A stretch of DNA of 29,581 nt from Haplosporangium gracile (GCA_015499985.1 JAAAUF010000518.1:1-29581); one strand, 5' to 3'; shown: positions 9,083-20,579, counted from the first letter of the stretch. Notes: a model not told the origin generated them from the letters alone. Made by a program: numbers and translations.

Positions 9083-11843
9083 CAGTGGACGTTAGGTTGT
9101 TGTTGGAAAATGTCTAGGAAGGGCAATTCAACAAATGATGATATGTTCAATTGAGAGGGCTGAAGGGTCGTAAAGAGAAGATATAAAAAGATGGAAGGGG
9201 GCGGGAAGGGAAGGACGTGAAGGGAGAAGGGAGAAGGAAGTGGAAGAAGGAAAAGTAAAAGAGAAAAGAAAGGATGGCAACAAAAATGTCCTGCGGGATT
9301 CATGCCGCTTTAAATAGGCAAAATAGCAGCTGGACCGACAATATCTGCGGAATTGTATTGAGGTGGCATTGTGCTAGTCTATCGTTCTTTCCCGGGCTGG
9401 GCGTAAATGAATGACCAGGGGCACAGAGTTTGGATAATAATAGGCTTGGATGAGTTTTTGCCCGGAGAAAGAATATTCATGGACTTGACTGAATAGATCT
9501 TTGTTTTATTTCAATAGATCCGGGAGATTCTCCACGAGACAGGGCAAGACAAAGAAGGGGAGGAAACGACTCTATCTTTTTGAATGTCGCAGAAATAATG
9601 GTCCCTCGGCCATGACACAACCACAGCACAACCCGACCCTGGACTAATTTTGCTAGCTTCGCTTCCCGAGGTTAACTTTGGCAACATGTCGTAGTGACAT
9701 CCATCCCTGGGTAACACCGCCCAACAAGCAACAGACATGCCTGGGTTTACGCCCCATGGACTATGATTGAGAGAGCTCCAAAGAGTGAGTGCAGTCCGAT
9801 AATCAAAACCAAAGCCTTGTTAGTTTGGACGCTGCTTGATATCCAACAATTATCGTCCAAAGGTTAATGGATGGAACAAACAGGCAAAGAAGGAACAGAA
9901 ACTACAGCGGCATTTGGCCTCTAACGACCTTAAAAAAAAAAAAAGAAAGGAAAAGCGATCGAAAGAGAGGAATCGAAAGGACGTCTTTGACTTACTGACT
10001 CAAGTGTGTTCTTGACTTCCTATCCAAGGCAGTTTCTCTTTTGTTAGCTGACCTTTTGTGCCTACCTCTTCCAGAAACATAGTTGTGTCCCATTGCTCGA
10101 TTCCTTGAATGCCCGTCATAGCACACTGTTCAACTTCGATGTTCAAACGACAAGTAGAATGCAAGGGAACAGGCAGCGAGTGTACTGTGCAAGCGAGACA
10201 GACAGACAGACAGACTGTCCACTGTAGATGAACAGTGAATAATACAGGAGCAATAAAAAGTCCAAGTGTCCAGGCAAAGCAAGCAAACAAGGAGGCACAA
10301 AGCAAATAATTTTGCTCCGACCCTCATTCGTTATGGCGTGTGTGCTAGTCAGAGAGCCCAATATTAATTTCAAGGCTGTTTTGGATTGATATCTGTCCAA
10401 CCACCCAATAATGGTTTCCTCTTTGAGCGACAGCTGTCTGCCTCTCTATCCGTGTTGTGCTCCAGCCCCCCTCTTGCCTCCTCAGGCTTATTTTACCCCG
10501 TTTGCTGCTCTCGAATCCAGCTGTCCTCGTCCCTTCTCAATTTGGAATAAGGGCGAAAGATGGGAGTGGATAGGGAAAATACATGTTTCCATCGTACGAG
10601 CCGAGGCACTGCGAACAAATGGAGAGTGATTATTAGCAAAGAAGAGCACCATAAGGCTTATACGCCAGAGCCGAGAGCGCCGCTGATGGTATTACTGTTG
10701 CTGCAAACTAAAGGACTCAACTCACAGGCACGCCATGCGAAACCCGAATGAAAAAAAAGGCGAAACTCTATCGTTCGGCAAGAAGTTGAAGGAAGTACAG
10801 GTTGTGGATGCTCAATGTCGTAGTCGTTGCGCTTTTCGTTCATGGTCACTGGTCTTGGTTTCCGCCGGTCATTAGCAGACATCCTATAGCCAACTCATCG
10901 ATATCCTTACACACCCGGTACGGCTACAGGAGTAAGTGACAGGCGGAACTTGATTGCCCTGGGTATAATACTTGGAAGTGCTGTTTTATAGATATTAGAT
11001 TATCACGGTGTCTTGAACTATATTCTCTGACGACTGTTTGTACTAATTATCATCTGCAATATCCAAGTTGTCTGTAATTTATCTGTTTGGTATTACTATA
11101 TCGTTTTTTTTTCCCATAGCGTTGCTTCTCAATCGCCTGCGACCATCTTGTGCCTCACATTATTCCATTGTGGATGTAACGACTTGAATAACAAAGCAAA
11201 CAGGGAGCCAAAGGCACTGGTTTTGTGCTAAAGTGTGGTCGCCGATTGAAAACAGCAGTTGTTGATCATTCTCCATTTTTTTTTTGTTCGAAGAAAGACA
11301 AACAACGTCTGCATCTATTCATAGCTTCGTCGTTCCTCTTGTAAGGATGTACCATGTACATCTTCCTTACTGCTATATTAAACCTTGCCTCCGTCAGTCT
11401 CGGACAAAGGGCGTATTCTCGTGGTGGCAGGGCATGGAATCACACTGCACATTAGTTTACCCGCGGCGTTGAGAGCAAGCGGCGGCGGCGAACGAGAGCA
11501 CAGGCACGCAGTGCAATCTGTCGTCACAAAGTCGAGTAGCACATTTTGCATTTACTTACAATCCGCTCCTCGCTATGAATAAGAGGCGTCTTGTGTCTAT
11601 GGAAAAGATTATATACGCGTTGTCAACGGGGGCTATGTACATGTATCCCTGCCACTCGACCGAGAGAAGCCAATTGCATTCTTGTGTGTGTTTGTGCATA
11701 GGACCTGCATAGTCTATGTCCTAAGAGACGAGACGGGAACTGGAGGAAGCGAGTTGAGGGGTCAGTTTGCAAGGGGCTCGATTCACAATTATTTATGCTG
11801 CTAGACTGACCTGTTTCTCTTCCTCATCAACATACATGACTCG
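9083..11843. other. 2.8-kb interval without a recognisable gene
   Basis: The left end is the promoter region of the minus-strand chitin deacetylase, with a GA-rich plus strand at 9180-9290. The right end should hold the promoter of the SLC17-type transporter; a TTATATAC element at 11609-11616 is a weak core-promoter candidate. Between them I see only open frames below about 100 codons without family resemblance and a GACA repeat at 10195-10214. A short minus-strand frame starting at 10882 begins plausibly (MSANDRRKPRP) but could not be continued into a second exon. Confidence 0.6.
10195..10214. repeat. GACA tetranucleotide repeat
   Basis: About five GACA units in non-coding DNA. Similar GACA/GTCA-type runs recur near 29275-29290 and 29345-29380. 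Confidence 0.7.
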
Positions 11844-11847
11844 ATGA
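11836..11847 (+). promoter_or_regulatory. Three-codon uORF overlapping the transporter start (ATGA)
   Basis: An upstream ATG at 11836 reads Met-Thr-Arg-stop. Its TGA (11845-11847) overlaps the ATG of the transporter (11844-11846) in the four bases ATGA. If the mRNA starts upstream of 11836, scanning ribosomes meet this ATG first. It could lower translation or work by termination-reinitiation. The geometry is read directly; the function is inferred. Confidence 0.6.
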
Positions 11848-14365
11848 GCCTCCCATCTGCACGACATGCTTCCACCACACCCACCGTCAAGACATTGCGC
11901 TGCATCAAGATCCCCATGCGCTACTGGATCCTGATTCTAAGCGGCGTTGGCCTCATGATCTCATACGCTGGTAAAGTACAAACGACAATGATGAGTGCGG
12001 CCCTTTGCGTCTCATAGATAACAACAGAGCAATTGAACCATTTGCTTCTCTATCTTTTTGGACAATCGCAATCAGATCGTTCAAACATGGCCGTGGCCAT
12101 TGTAGCGATAGGATCCGAGTTCGGTTATAACAAGGCCCAGCAGGGTATTATCTTGGCCTCGTTTTTCTTTGGCTATATCGTTACACCAATTCTCGGAGGC
12201 ACCCTCTCTGATCGCTACGGAGGCAAGGCTGTCCTTGCCACGGGTAAGTAACAAGCAACAGAGATAATAAAAAAAAAAAAAGCGTCAAAAGAAAAAGACA
12301 GACGTGTGTTTCTCGCCGATAGACTGACCTTCTTGCTACCAATATCTTTAGGTGCATTTGTTTGGACAGTCTTTACGCTGTGTACACCTTTGACTGTAGC
12401 TATGGGCCTTACCTGGGCGGTCATTGCCCGGATTGGACTCGGCCTAGGCGAAGGTACAGTAACAGAATATCAGTTTCTTGTTAATTCATTATCTACGCGG
12501 TAAATAACAAGAATAAATTCCGTGCGCCATGATGTAGCAAGAATATCATGACTTACTCCCCACCCTTGTTATGTCCAATCTTGACTCTGCGATCTAATAA
12601 TAGGTGTTGCTTATCCAGCCATTCACTCCATGATCGGGACATGGATCCCACCCTGTGAACGATCCAAGGCAGTAGCTTCAGTGACAGCATTTGCCTATTT
12701 GGGGTCAGTGATTGCTCTCCCGACCTCCTCCGCTCTGGTGGTGTCGTCATGGGGCTGGCGGAGCATCTTTTGGCTGTTTGGGACTCTGGGCATATTTTGG
12801 AGTGTCGCCTGGCAGGTACTTATAGGCGTGAAACACACTTGCTCATTGCTTGATGACATTGGCGCAATTGTCTTACCTTGCCACTACACTCCTGTCGTTT
12901 CGCCTAATAGACATTTGTTTTACAAATATCCCACTCTCCCTCTTTCTGGACAACCTCGTGTAGATATTCGGAGCCAGCGATCCATCATCCTCAACATTGA
13001 TTTCGGAGAAGGAAGCACGTTGGATATCACAGCAAAAGAGATTAGACCATATTCAGGGGCACGATCATGAAGCATTTTGCCGCCCTGCAGACACATCCGA
13101 CCAAACTGATCACGACTCTGGAGGACAAGTGGACGATGAGAACGAGCAAATACGGACCATCAGCTCCAACGGCGAACCTATTGTCTATAAACCTTTGTCC
13201 TCCATCCCACTAGAACAAACTACATCGCGTCACTCGGAAGGTAGCGACGAACCAGACTTGAGAACAAGGTCAGAGGAATCACTGGGGGGAGGAGTTGGGC
13301 GACCTATGGATACTAGGACCAGGAGCCTCTCTGCAAGTCCACCGCCTGATACTGGGAACGAGTCATCAGAAACAATGACTAGATGGCTCATCTTTCGGAA
13401 CAGAAAAAGAGCAGGTCGGTTAATACAAACTAACCCGCCAAAGGCATCGGTGCCGTGGAAACAGCTATTGAAGAGGAGAGAAGTCTGGGCTATCATTATC
13501 TCCCAGGTAATTACATTTTCAACAGTTCCGCCCTGTTTCTGTAATTTTGTCCGCCATTGTTGACTTTTTCCCATGTAATTCTGACCATCAGCACACTCTT
13601 TCACACCTAGTTATGCAACTCGCTTGGGTTTTTTGTGATGCAGTCGTGGATTCCAACGTTCTACCTTGATTTTTACGGCGTTGACGTCGGGAAGATTGGA
13701 TATTTCACTGGTAAGTTTTATCCATACTTGTCTACTGTGTCTTTGAGATAGCATTTCTTTCGATCTTGTGAATGAACAAAACACTAAACATTCGTCTCTC
13801 ATAGTCCTCCCATCGGCGATCCAGGGTGCGATGGGCCTTTTTGCAGGATATTTAGGTGACAAGGCGATTCAAAATTGGGACTGGTCTCCGTTAATGGTTA
13901 GACGTGTAGGTCAGACCGTAGGCAGTTTTGGGCTGGGCGTGTTCTTGCTTTTGGCAGTCAAGCTTGCACATACGGCAACGATGGCCATGATCTTGGTGAC
14001 CATCGGGATGGCGCTCAATGGCTTTACTATGATCGGAGCCTCCGTTTATCAGGTAAATCATCGTCGATTCTGCAAAGGGGTTATTCACGTCGACTGTCAA
14101 TCGATTACTAATGAAGGAAGTATACTATTAAACTCTTGTCGCTGCCTGAATCTAGCACGACTTTTGCCCAGAACACGCTGGGTTCATCTTCTCGCTTGGG
14201 AACACAGCAGGATCGTTGCCGGCCATTTTTGGCGTGTACCTTGTAGGGTTCCTGTTGGATGGCCACGGCGCCAATCGCTGGGATGTAATTTGGACTACTG
14301 TATGTGCCTTTTATTTCGCTGGAGCCATTGCATTTGTCGTGCTCTCCACTCATAAGCGGCTCTAG
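11844..14365 (+). CDS. MFS transporter, SLC17 / anion:cation symporter type
   Basis: Integral membrane carrier, probably for an organic anion or phosphate; the substrate cannot be read from sequence. Eight exons join in phase to 569 aa: 11844-11970, 12076-12243, 12352-12453, 12604-12815, 12964-13506, 13611-13710, 13805-14052, 14156-14365; introns are 94-150 bp. The SLC17-like signature YADRSNMAVAI (41-51) follows the first membrane segment. Other family landmarks are GGTLSDRYGG after segment 2, GLGLGEGVAYP, FFVMQSWIPTFY, and GFIFSLGNTAGSLP near the C-terminus. Both MFS halves are complete. Odd: the loop between the halves (about residues 206-366) is some 160 residues of Ser-, Glu- and Asp-rich hydrophilic sequence, whereas family members usually have a short one and total nearer 450-500 aa. 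The loop is part of a single 543-bp exon. No AATAAA is seen before the next gene. It could be a vacuolar, plasma-membrane or organellar carrier. Confidence 0.92.
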
Positions 14366-14380
14366 CAAATTTCAATTTTA

Positions 14381-14390
14381 AAATATATAG
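14381..14390 (+). promoter_or_regulatory. Possible TATA element of the dehydrogenase gene
   Basis: AAATATATAG lies 15 bases after the transporter stop and about 80 bases before the ATG at 14469, followed by a pyrimidine-rich stretch. It is the only core-promoter-like sequence in the 103-bp gap. Confidence 0.4.
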
Positions 14391-14468
14391 TTATTTCACT
14401 TTTCATTTCGTCTCTCAGCTTCTTCTTTTCAACTTTTTCCATTCAATCACGCACACACGTCACCAACG

Positions 14469-16118
14469 ATGGTCAACAGAAATACCCTCGACTTTGTGCT
14501 GCATATGCTTCATGCATCTGTTTTTCATGTGTCGTTCCCCTTCTTTCTCATCCCCCTCATCAAGCTGTATGGCTTCACCAACGAGAGTGCGGCCTTTCTC
14601 ATGGCGGCTGTCTACGGCGTGCTCCTTTTCGTAGTCAAGATTGCATTCTGGCTGCACGAGCGTAGTCAGCGCAGGGACGGGAAGGTCGACTGGGAGGACG
14701 AGGTTGTTCTTATTACTGGAGGTGAGAAAAAAAAAAAGTGCCCGTTTTTTGGTACCTGACCCGGGATAAGTGATGGTACCACAGCGACGACGAGACAAAC
14801 AAAGTACTTATCAGATCATTTGCCCTAACGATTCTGTATCAATTTGCGATTGAATTATGGATGCTATTCATGGATCGTTAGGCGCCAGTGGAATTGGATA
14901 TCTTCTTGCTGAGATGCTAGCCATCCGCCATATCACCGTCGTCGTCCTTGATGTGCATCCCATCAAGACCGCTCGTAGGTTTTCTTTTCCTCTCCTGCAT
15001 TTGTGTTTATGTGGCGCAATGTTTTTAATCCTGCATATTTCGTTTGGAACCATATTTATGGCCAAGCTAACTCTTTCTACTACCACTTACTATCCATATC
15101 ACGAAATATAGTGGACATTGAGGGCTATATCTGCGACGTGTCAGATCCAGACGACGTCGCACGAGTCGCCAAGGAGATCAGGGAAGACGTCGGCGAGCCA
15201 ACGATCTTGATCAACAATGCTGGAATCGTCAGCGGACGATCGATCATGGACCTGTCGATTGAAGATATTAGGCGGACGATCAATGTCAACTATCTGGGAC
15301 AGGCGTTTACTATCAAGGAATTTTTACCAGATATGATCAAGAACAACCACGGACACATTGTACGAGACATAGAATACCCTTAACATCTTGCTGCACTCTC
15401 TCTCACTCTCTCTCTTTGTGAGAGTGTACTTTGCTCCATTGTGAGTGTTAAGATTGAAAGTTTGCCATACTAATTAATCGCGCGTTTTCGTTTCGCGCCG
15501 CGGACATCATTTATAGATTACAGTTTCGTCCGCAATGGGCATCATGGCTGCACCTCAAATCGGTATGTCGTCTCTCGTATCTTATTCACTGATTAGAAAA
15601 AAAACGAAGTATATAAATACCATCCACCACTAACATATTTTTCTACGCATGCCAATATCCACCGCCATATAGCGGACTACGCGGCATCAAAGGCGGCAGT
15701 GAAAGCATTCCACGAGACACTCGAGTCTGAGATCAAGTACGTCTACAAGACCCCAGGTGTCAGGACAACATTGGTCTGCTGCGGCAAGATTGAGACAGGG
15801 ATGTTCCAGGGGGCGAAGGAGAGAATGCCTTTTTTCACTCCAACACTCGAGCCTCTGGAAGTTGTTAGGGAGATCATCGAGTCGATGGAGCAGAGGAGGA
15901 CTCATAACCAGATCATGATGCCGTTCTATGTTAACTTTGTGCCGTTGGTGTCGATCTTGCCGGGATGGTTCCAGGATCTTGCTAGGACAGTGAGTGGTGC
16001 AGACAAGGCCATGGATACCTTTGTCGGCAAGAAGGGCGCTCAGCCCAGGTCTACATTGCAGGTGGTTGATGCATTCCCCATTGGCGGTGAGGCTGGTGAA
16101 GACAAGAAGGATATTTGA
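14469..16118 (+). CDS. Membrane-anchored short-chain dehydrogenase (SDR16C/RDH10 type)
   Basis: NAD(P)-dependent oxidoreductase, probably acting on a lipid, sterol or retinoid-like alcohol at the ER or lipid droplet. Five exons, 14469-14721, 14882-14974, 15112-15359, 15517-15562 and 15673-16118, join in phase to 361 aa; exon 4 is only 46 bp. Two hydrophobic N-terminal segments (about 17-32 and 40-61) anchor the protein. Classical SDR motifs are complete: TGGASGIG (83-90) for cofactor binding, an acidic residue ending beta 2 (LD, 107-108), NNAG (150-153), catalytic Asn175, Ser203, Tyr216 and Lys220 (YAASK). The sequence after the active site (ETGMF) fits the RDH10 / 17-beta-HSD11 group. The Asp at the end of beta 2 suggests NAD(H) preference, which is inference. 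The gene starts 103 bp after the transporter stop. Its substrate is unknown. Confidence 0.93.
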
Positions 16119-16128
16119 ATCGCTATCA

Positions 16129-16134
16129 AATAAA
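16129..16134 (+). terminator. Poly(A) signal AATAAA of the dehydrogenase gene
   Basis: A perfect AATAAA begins 11 bases after the TGA stop at 16118, implying a very short 3' UTR. The Ssu72 gene starts about 220 bases further on. Confidence 0.6.
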
Positions 16135-16353
16135 AACGTTGAGCTTTAGAGAAAAGGACTGCTTCTCAGGGTTGTCGAATTTTAAATGCTGCAACAAAAG
16201 CACAAACAGCACCCCTTTCTTTCTTTTTTTTTTCCCCCTTCTTTTTGTTTTTCCTTTTTGCGCCCCACACCAACCTCAGGACCTTCGGCTCGCAGCGGGA
16301 ATCAAGAACGCAATCTCATCCATTTACTCAACAATAACAACAATTTTTTCCAC

Positions 16354-17351
16354 ATGGTCCGCTTTGCTGTCATCTGTGCATCCAACCAGAACAGGAGCAT
16401 GGAAGCCCATAACGTACTTCTGTAAGAGAGAATGAGACACTCATTGTGCATGTCTATCGTCCTTCTACACGCCAAGGCGCGTCAAATTGGAAAATAAAGA
16501 TTTGGAACTATGTACTGACGAAACTGACCTTTGTGTTGATATATACTAGCAAGAACGGGTTCACAGTGTCATCTTATGGAACAGGAACAATGGTCCGTTT
16601 GCCTGGACCAACCATCGACAAGCCAAATATCTACAACTTTGGAACCCCTTACAATGAAGTTTACCAGGAACTAAAGGGAAAAGACACACAGCTGTAAGAC
16701 ATAGACACGCAAGGATACCCTATCAATGGAGAAGACTCCTAATCTTGAAGAGTTCAGAAGTCAAACGTAACGAGTTTGAATCATCTGTAGCGCCCTTCAA
16801 TCACTAAGCTTACGCTGTTGTTGTTTTTCCCTTTTGCGCATATAGATACCAATCGAACGGGCTGCTGCTAATGCTGGACAGGAACCGTAAAATTAAAAGC
16901 TCACCAGAGCGGTGGCAGGAGAGCCGGCAGGAATTCGATGTCATCATCACCTGCGAAGAACGGTGCTTCGATGCTGTCTGTGAAGGTTCATAAATGGCGC
17001 ACTCATGTTGTATAATTCATAACAGACACTCTCAATCGCTTGTTAATGTCACGTCTAACCATCCTCCGTTCTCGCGCTCTATATGGAATCCTTTTTGCTC
17101 GTATAACATACAACTAACACGACCTAGATTTGATTCAAAGAGGAGAATCGCACAGCAACCCAGTACATGTGATAAACGTGGATATCAAGGACAACTACGA
17201 GGAAGCCATGGTTGGCGGACGGATGATCCTTTACCTTGCCAAGGACATTGAACAAGCTCGGGACCTTGACCAGGAGATTCAACCCATCTTGGATCGATTT
17301 AATCAACGGTACCCTAGCGCACCCGTTCTGCATTCTGTCTCCTACTTTTGA
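16354..17351 (+). CDS. SSU72: Ssu72, RNA polymerase II CTD Ser5 phosphatase
   Basis: Phosphatase that removes phosphate from Ser5 of the Pol II C-terminal repeat and works with the 3'-end cleavage/polyadenylation machinery in the nucleus. Four exons, 16354-16421, 16550-16693, 16846-16985 and 17128-17351, give 191 aa, close to the usual 190-205. Seen: the low-molecular-weight phosphatase loop CASNQNR (Cys8, Arg14) right after the first beta strand, [38 protein letters not shown], and VINVDIKDN, where Asp139 matches the family's general acid. The end, HSVSYF, is the conserved C-terminus of the family. The introns (128, 152, 142 bp) are GT-AG with CTGAC or CTAAC branch-like motifs. The gene is convergent with the subtilase at 17637. 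Catalytic residues are intact, so it is expected to be functional and essential. Confidence 0.96.
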
Positions 17352-17361
17352 GGCCATTCCC

Positions 17362-17367
17362 AATAAA
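17362..17367 (+). terminator. Poly(A) signal AATAAA of SSU72
   Basis: A perfect AATAAA starts 11 bases after the TGA stop at 17351, the same spacing as in the preceding dehydrogenase gene. The rest of the gap to 17637 is T- and A-rich without a gene. Confidence 0.6.
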
Positions 17368-17636
17368 AGAAAAAGATGTATACCGTTTCTCCAACATGCT
17401 TCTAAACATGCCATTGCAATAACTTCTCAAATTCAACTTTCGATGTTACAGAATGCAAGTTTAATACTTTTTTCTACTGAGCGTGTCAAACGCCGAAGGG
17501 TAACCACTCTTTTTTTTTTTTTGTTTAAAGAAAAGAAAAAAAAAAAAGGTAGCTATATGGGAGAGGTTTCCAGGAATCGTTAAGAGGGAGATAAAAGATG
17601 AGGGTATAAGGGAAGGAAGCGAAAAAAGGAAGACGT

Positions 17637-20385
17637 TTAAGCAGAGACGACGACGGTGGGGAGCTCAAAGATCTCAAAATCGGCAGGGTAGGCACCCTTG
17701 GTGAACTTCTTCTGGGAGGCAACAACAAGGTTGTAGGAACCGGCAGCGAGCTGGACAGGGGTAGTAGTGGAGTCCTCAGTCTTGAAGACCTGACCATGCC
17801 AGTCGTAGTTGCGAATGTTGAGGTTGCTGTACTGGTCAAGATTGGTCATGCGGCCAGTGGCGCCGAAGGCGGCACCCCACTTGATGGAGTTGACAAAGCC
17901 GAGGAAGGCCTTGGTCTTGGCGTCATAGACACGGATGGTGGCATCGGGAGAGTGAGAGCCGTAGCGGAGCTGGATGGTGGGAGCAGCGGTCTTAAAGTTG
18001 AAGGCAAAGTTGGCGGAAGGAAGGTCAGCGATAGAGCCGTTGGCCTTGGTGTAGGCAAGGCCGGGGGCTCCGACGTCGGCATCGATCATGGGAACATCAC
18101 GGACAGCGCCCTTGAGACCAATGTAAGGAACATGGACGGCAGGAGAGCCCTCGTTCGAGGGGGTGGCAATGACGTAACCAGAGTACAAGGGGAAGTGCTT
18201 AGCATCGCCCTTCTTGGGCTCAGTGAAGGTGAGAGTGACCTTGACAGACTTGCCGGCGGGGATCTTGACCTTGTTGGCAGAGAACTTGACGGAGGCATAA
18301 TCGGCCTCAATGGTGGGGATAGCCTGGGGCCAGGTGTTGCCCTTGGAGTAAGAGTTCAAGGCATCGGCAGCAACGTGGGACAAGGTGTAGGTCTCGGTCT
18401 TCTTGCCGATGTTCTTAATGGTGATCTTCTGGACACCGCGGAAGTTAACGGTATCCAAGAGATCGAGACGGTCGGGCGAGATGGCGGCGGTGGCAGTGAT
18501 GGCGTTCAAGACGTTGACGAGACCGGCACCCTGCTTGACGGCGGAGGTGTAGGTCTTGGAGCCCCAGTTCTTGGAAATGGTAGCAGTGTTCTTGAAGGCT
18601 CTGCGGATATCAACGCCGGAGGGCTTAGACTTCTTGGCCTGGTAGTAAAGGGCCTGGGAACCGACGTAGTAGGGGGTGGCCATGGAAGTACCGGACATGA
18701 GGGTGTACGAACCCTTGGCACGGGGATAGGAAGAGTAGATGTTTCCACCGGGGGCGCCAATGTCGGGCTTGGAGCGGAGCTCACCGTCAACACCGAAGGA
18801 GGAAAAGTCCGAAGGAGCTCCACCGCCCTCAACCTGGACGTTGGCGGGGGCCTTGGACCAGGTGAAAGTGTTCTTGGGGTTCTTCTTGTAGGCAGCCATG
18901 ATGGCCTCGCCAGCGCGGTTCTCGATCGCCGCCATGGCGAAATCAGGAGAACCGGTAAGTCCAGCCAAACCGAAAGGAACGCTCATGATAAGAGCACCAG
19001 CAGCGCCGGCATCCTTGGCAATAACACCACGGCCAACAGAGCCGCAGCGGGTGAAGTCACCGATAAGAAGAACGACCTTGCCCTTGACATCGAGACCAGT
19101 GTAGGCAGCGGCGTCGCATCCGTCCAAGAGAGCACCAGACTTGTCAAAGAGAGGGACCAAGGTGGCGGAGCTAGGGAGAGCGATGGGGGTGTTACCAGTG
19201 GCGACGGAGGGGCTGTAGGGGTACTTGGCGCCAGCGTAGGAAACGGTGTTATACATGCCAAAGACGTTGTCGAAGGAGGCAACGGAAGTGGCAGTCTCAC
19301 CGAGACCGGTGTCGGAGACCATCCAGACACCCTCGGCACCGTCGTTACCAGCGGCACCACCCAAGTTCATGCCGTGGGCAATGAGCTTCTCGCCGAGAAT
19401 GGCAGTAGGGTTCTCCTTGTAGGAAGAGCCACCACCCAAGGACATGTTGATGATCTAATAGAGTCAAACGAAAAGAAAAAAAATAAACGGCGTGTTCAGT
19501 AAATAGATTCAAAGGGCCGACTTGTTCCAGACAGACGCGTAAAATAAGAAGGAACAAAAGAGGCAAACTTACATCCATGCCATCATTGAAGGCCATCTCC
19601 ATGGCAGACATGATAACATCGGTACCAGCGTTACCGGAGCATCCGAAGATACGGTAAGCACCAAAGGTGACCTCGGGGGCAACACCAACCCAAGGGGTGG
19701 CGGGCTTGGGACCAGTCTTGATGTTGAGGGCGTTACCGCCGACAATACCGGCGACGTGGGATCCGTGTCCCTGGCAATCCATGGGGTCAGAGTCGGGCTT
19801 GGGTTCGGTGTCGCCGTCATAGTCATCACCGACAAAGTCCCAACCGTACTTGATACGACAGTTCTTGCCGTAGCGGGCAAAGCATCCCTCAGTGGCACCG
19901 GGGGCTGCAAAGGCGGGGTGCTTGTAGTCGATACCGGTATCGATGATACCGACCTTGACACCCTTACCGGTCAACTTGTACTTCTTGTGAAGGACATCGA
20001 CACCGGTCATGTGGTGGAGGGACTGTGCCTCGATGTCACCACCGTTGTTCTTGTTCTTGGTGGGCTTCTCGTTCTTGGGGAGCGAGAAGACCTCGACCTG
20101 CCAGACGTTCTTGACACCGGGAACGGCAGCAAGAGCCTCACCGCCGTGCGCGGACTTGACGGTGATGGCGGCGCCGTTGAAGACATCGTACTCGTTGCGG
20201 ACCTTGTAGTCGATGGCATGTTTCTTCAAGTTGTCGTGAGCGTTGGAGTGGGAGATACCGTCCTTGTACTCGATGATGTAGGCACCGGGGACGACATTAG
20301 CCTTACCGGGCTGAGTGGTGTGGAACTTGCCGGCGGAGACCAAGGTGGCCGCGGCGAGAGCGGAGAGGATGGCAGTGATCTTCAT
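17637..20385 (-). CDS. Secreted subtilisin-like serine protease (S8) with PA-type insert
   Basis: Extracellular endopeptidase. Two exons, 20385-19573 and 19454-17637, give 876 aa; the 118-bp intron is in phase 0 just before IINMSLGGG. Domains in order: signal peptide (about 1-18), I9 propeptide (about 34-105), then the S8 domain with Asp149 (IIDTGIDY), His207 (QGHGSHVAG), oxyanion Asn308 (AAGNDG) and Ser528 (SGTSMATPY). A protease-associated-type insertion lies between Asn308 and Ser528, followed by a long beta-rich C-terminal part and the end FEIFELPTVVVSA without a membrane tail. The full triad means it should be active and freely secreted. Codon use is strongly biased to C/G-ending codons, which also leaves a long open frame on the opposite strand and suggests high expression. 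A paralogue lies at 25587-28709. The layout matches large Vpr/cucumisin-like subtilases; substrate is unknown. Confidence 0.95.
19455..19572 (-). other. Subtilase intron at a position shared with the paralogue
   Basis: 118-bp phase-0 intron, GTAAGT to ATTAG, between NDGMD and IINMSLGGG. The second subtilase has an intron at exactly the same codon boundary (27552-27869, 318 bp, KDGMN | IINMSLGGG), direct evidence that the two genes share an intron-bearing ancestor. Confidence 0.93.
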
Positions 20386-20516
20386 TGTTTTTAGCTTCTA
20401 GAGTGTGGAGGTCTGTAAAAGACAGTGAGGGGATATGAAAAGAGGAGGAAGGAGGAGGAAGAGAGGGAGGAAGAGAGGAGAGGAGAGGAAGGTAAAGAGG
20501 AGAAGTAAAGGGGGAG

Positions 20517-20530
20517 GTGTGTGTGTGTGT
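20517..20530. repeat. GT dinucleotide microsatellite
   Basis: Seven GT units in the upstream region of the first subtilase. A similar TG run (28800-28811) lies about 90 bases upstream of the second subtilase start. Confidence 0.8.
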
Positions 20531-20579
20531 AAAGAGTCCTGGATGGCTAAAGAAAAAAAAAGGGACGGAAATGCAAGGG

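Noticed and set aside
10658..10882. Minus-strand frame beginning MSANDRRKPRP as a possible first exon
   Set aside because: No downstream exon in any phase gives a sensible continuation; a possible acceptor near 10610 leads to frames that close quickly.
17796..19502. A 568-codon open frame on the plus strand, antisense to the first subtilase
   Set aside because: Its Gly/Val/Asp-rich composition is the mirror of strongly C/G-ending codons in the real gene, and the minus strand has a complete protease with triad and splice sites.
19756..20394. A 212-codon plus-strand frame antisense to subtilase exon 1
   Set aside because: Shadow of the codon-biased signal peptide, propeptide and catalytic region on the minus strand.
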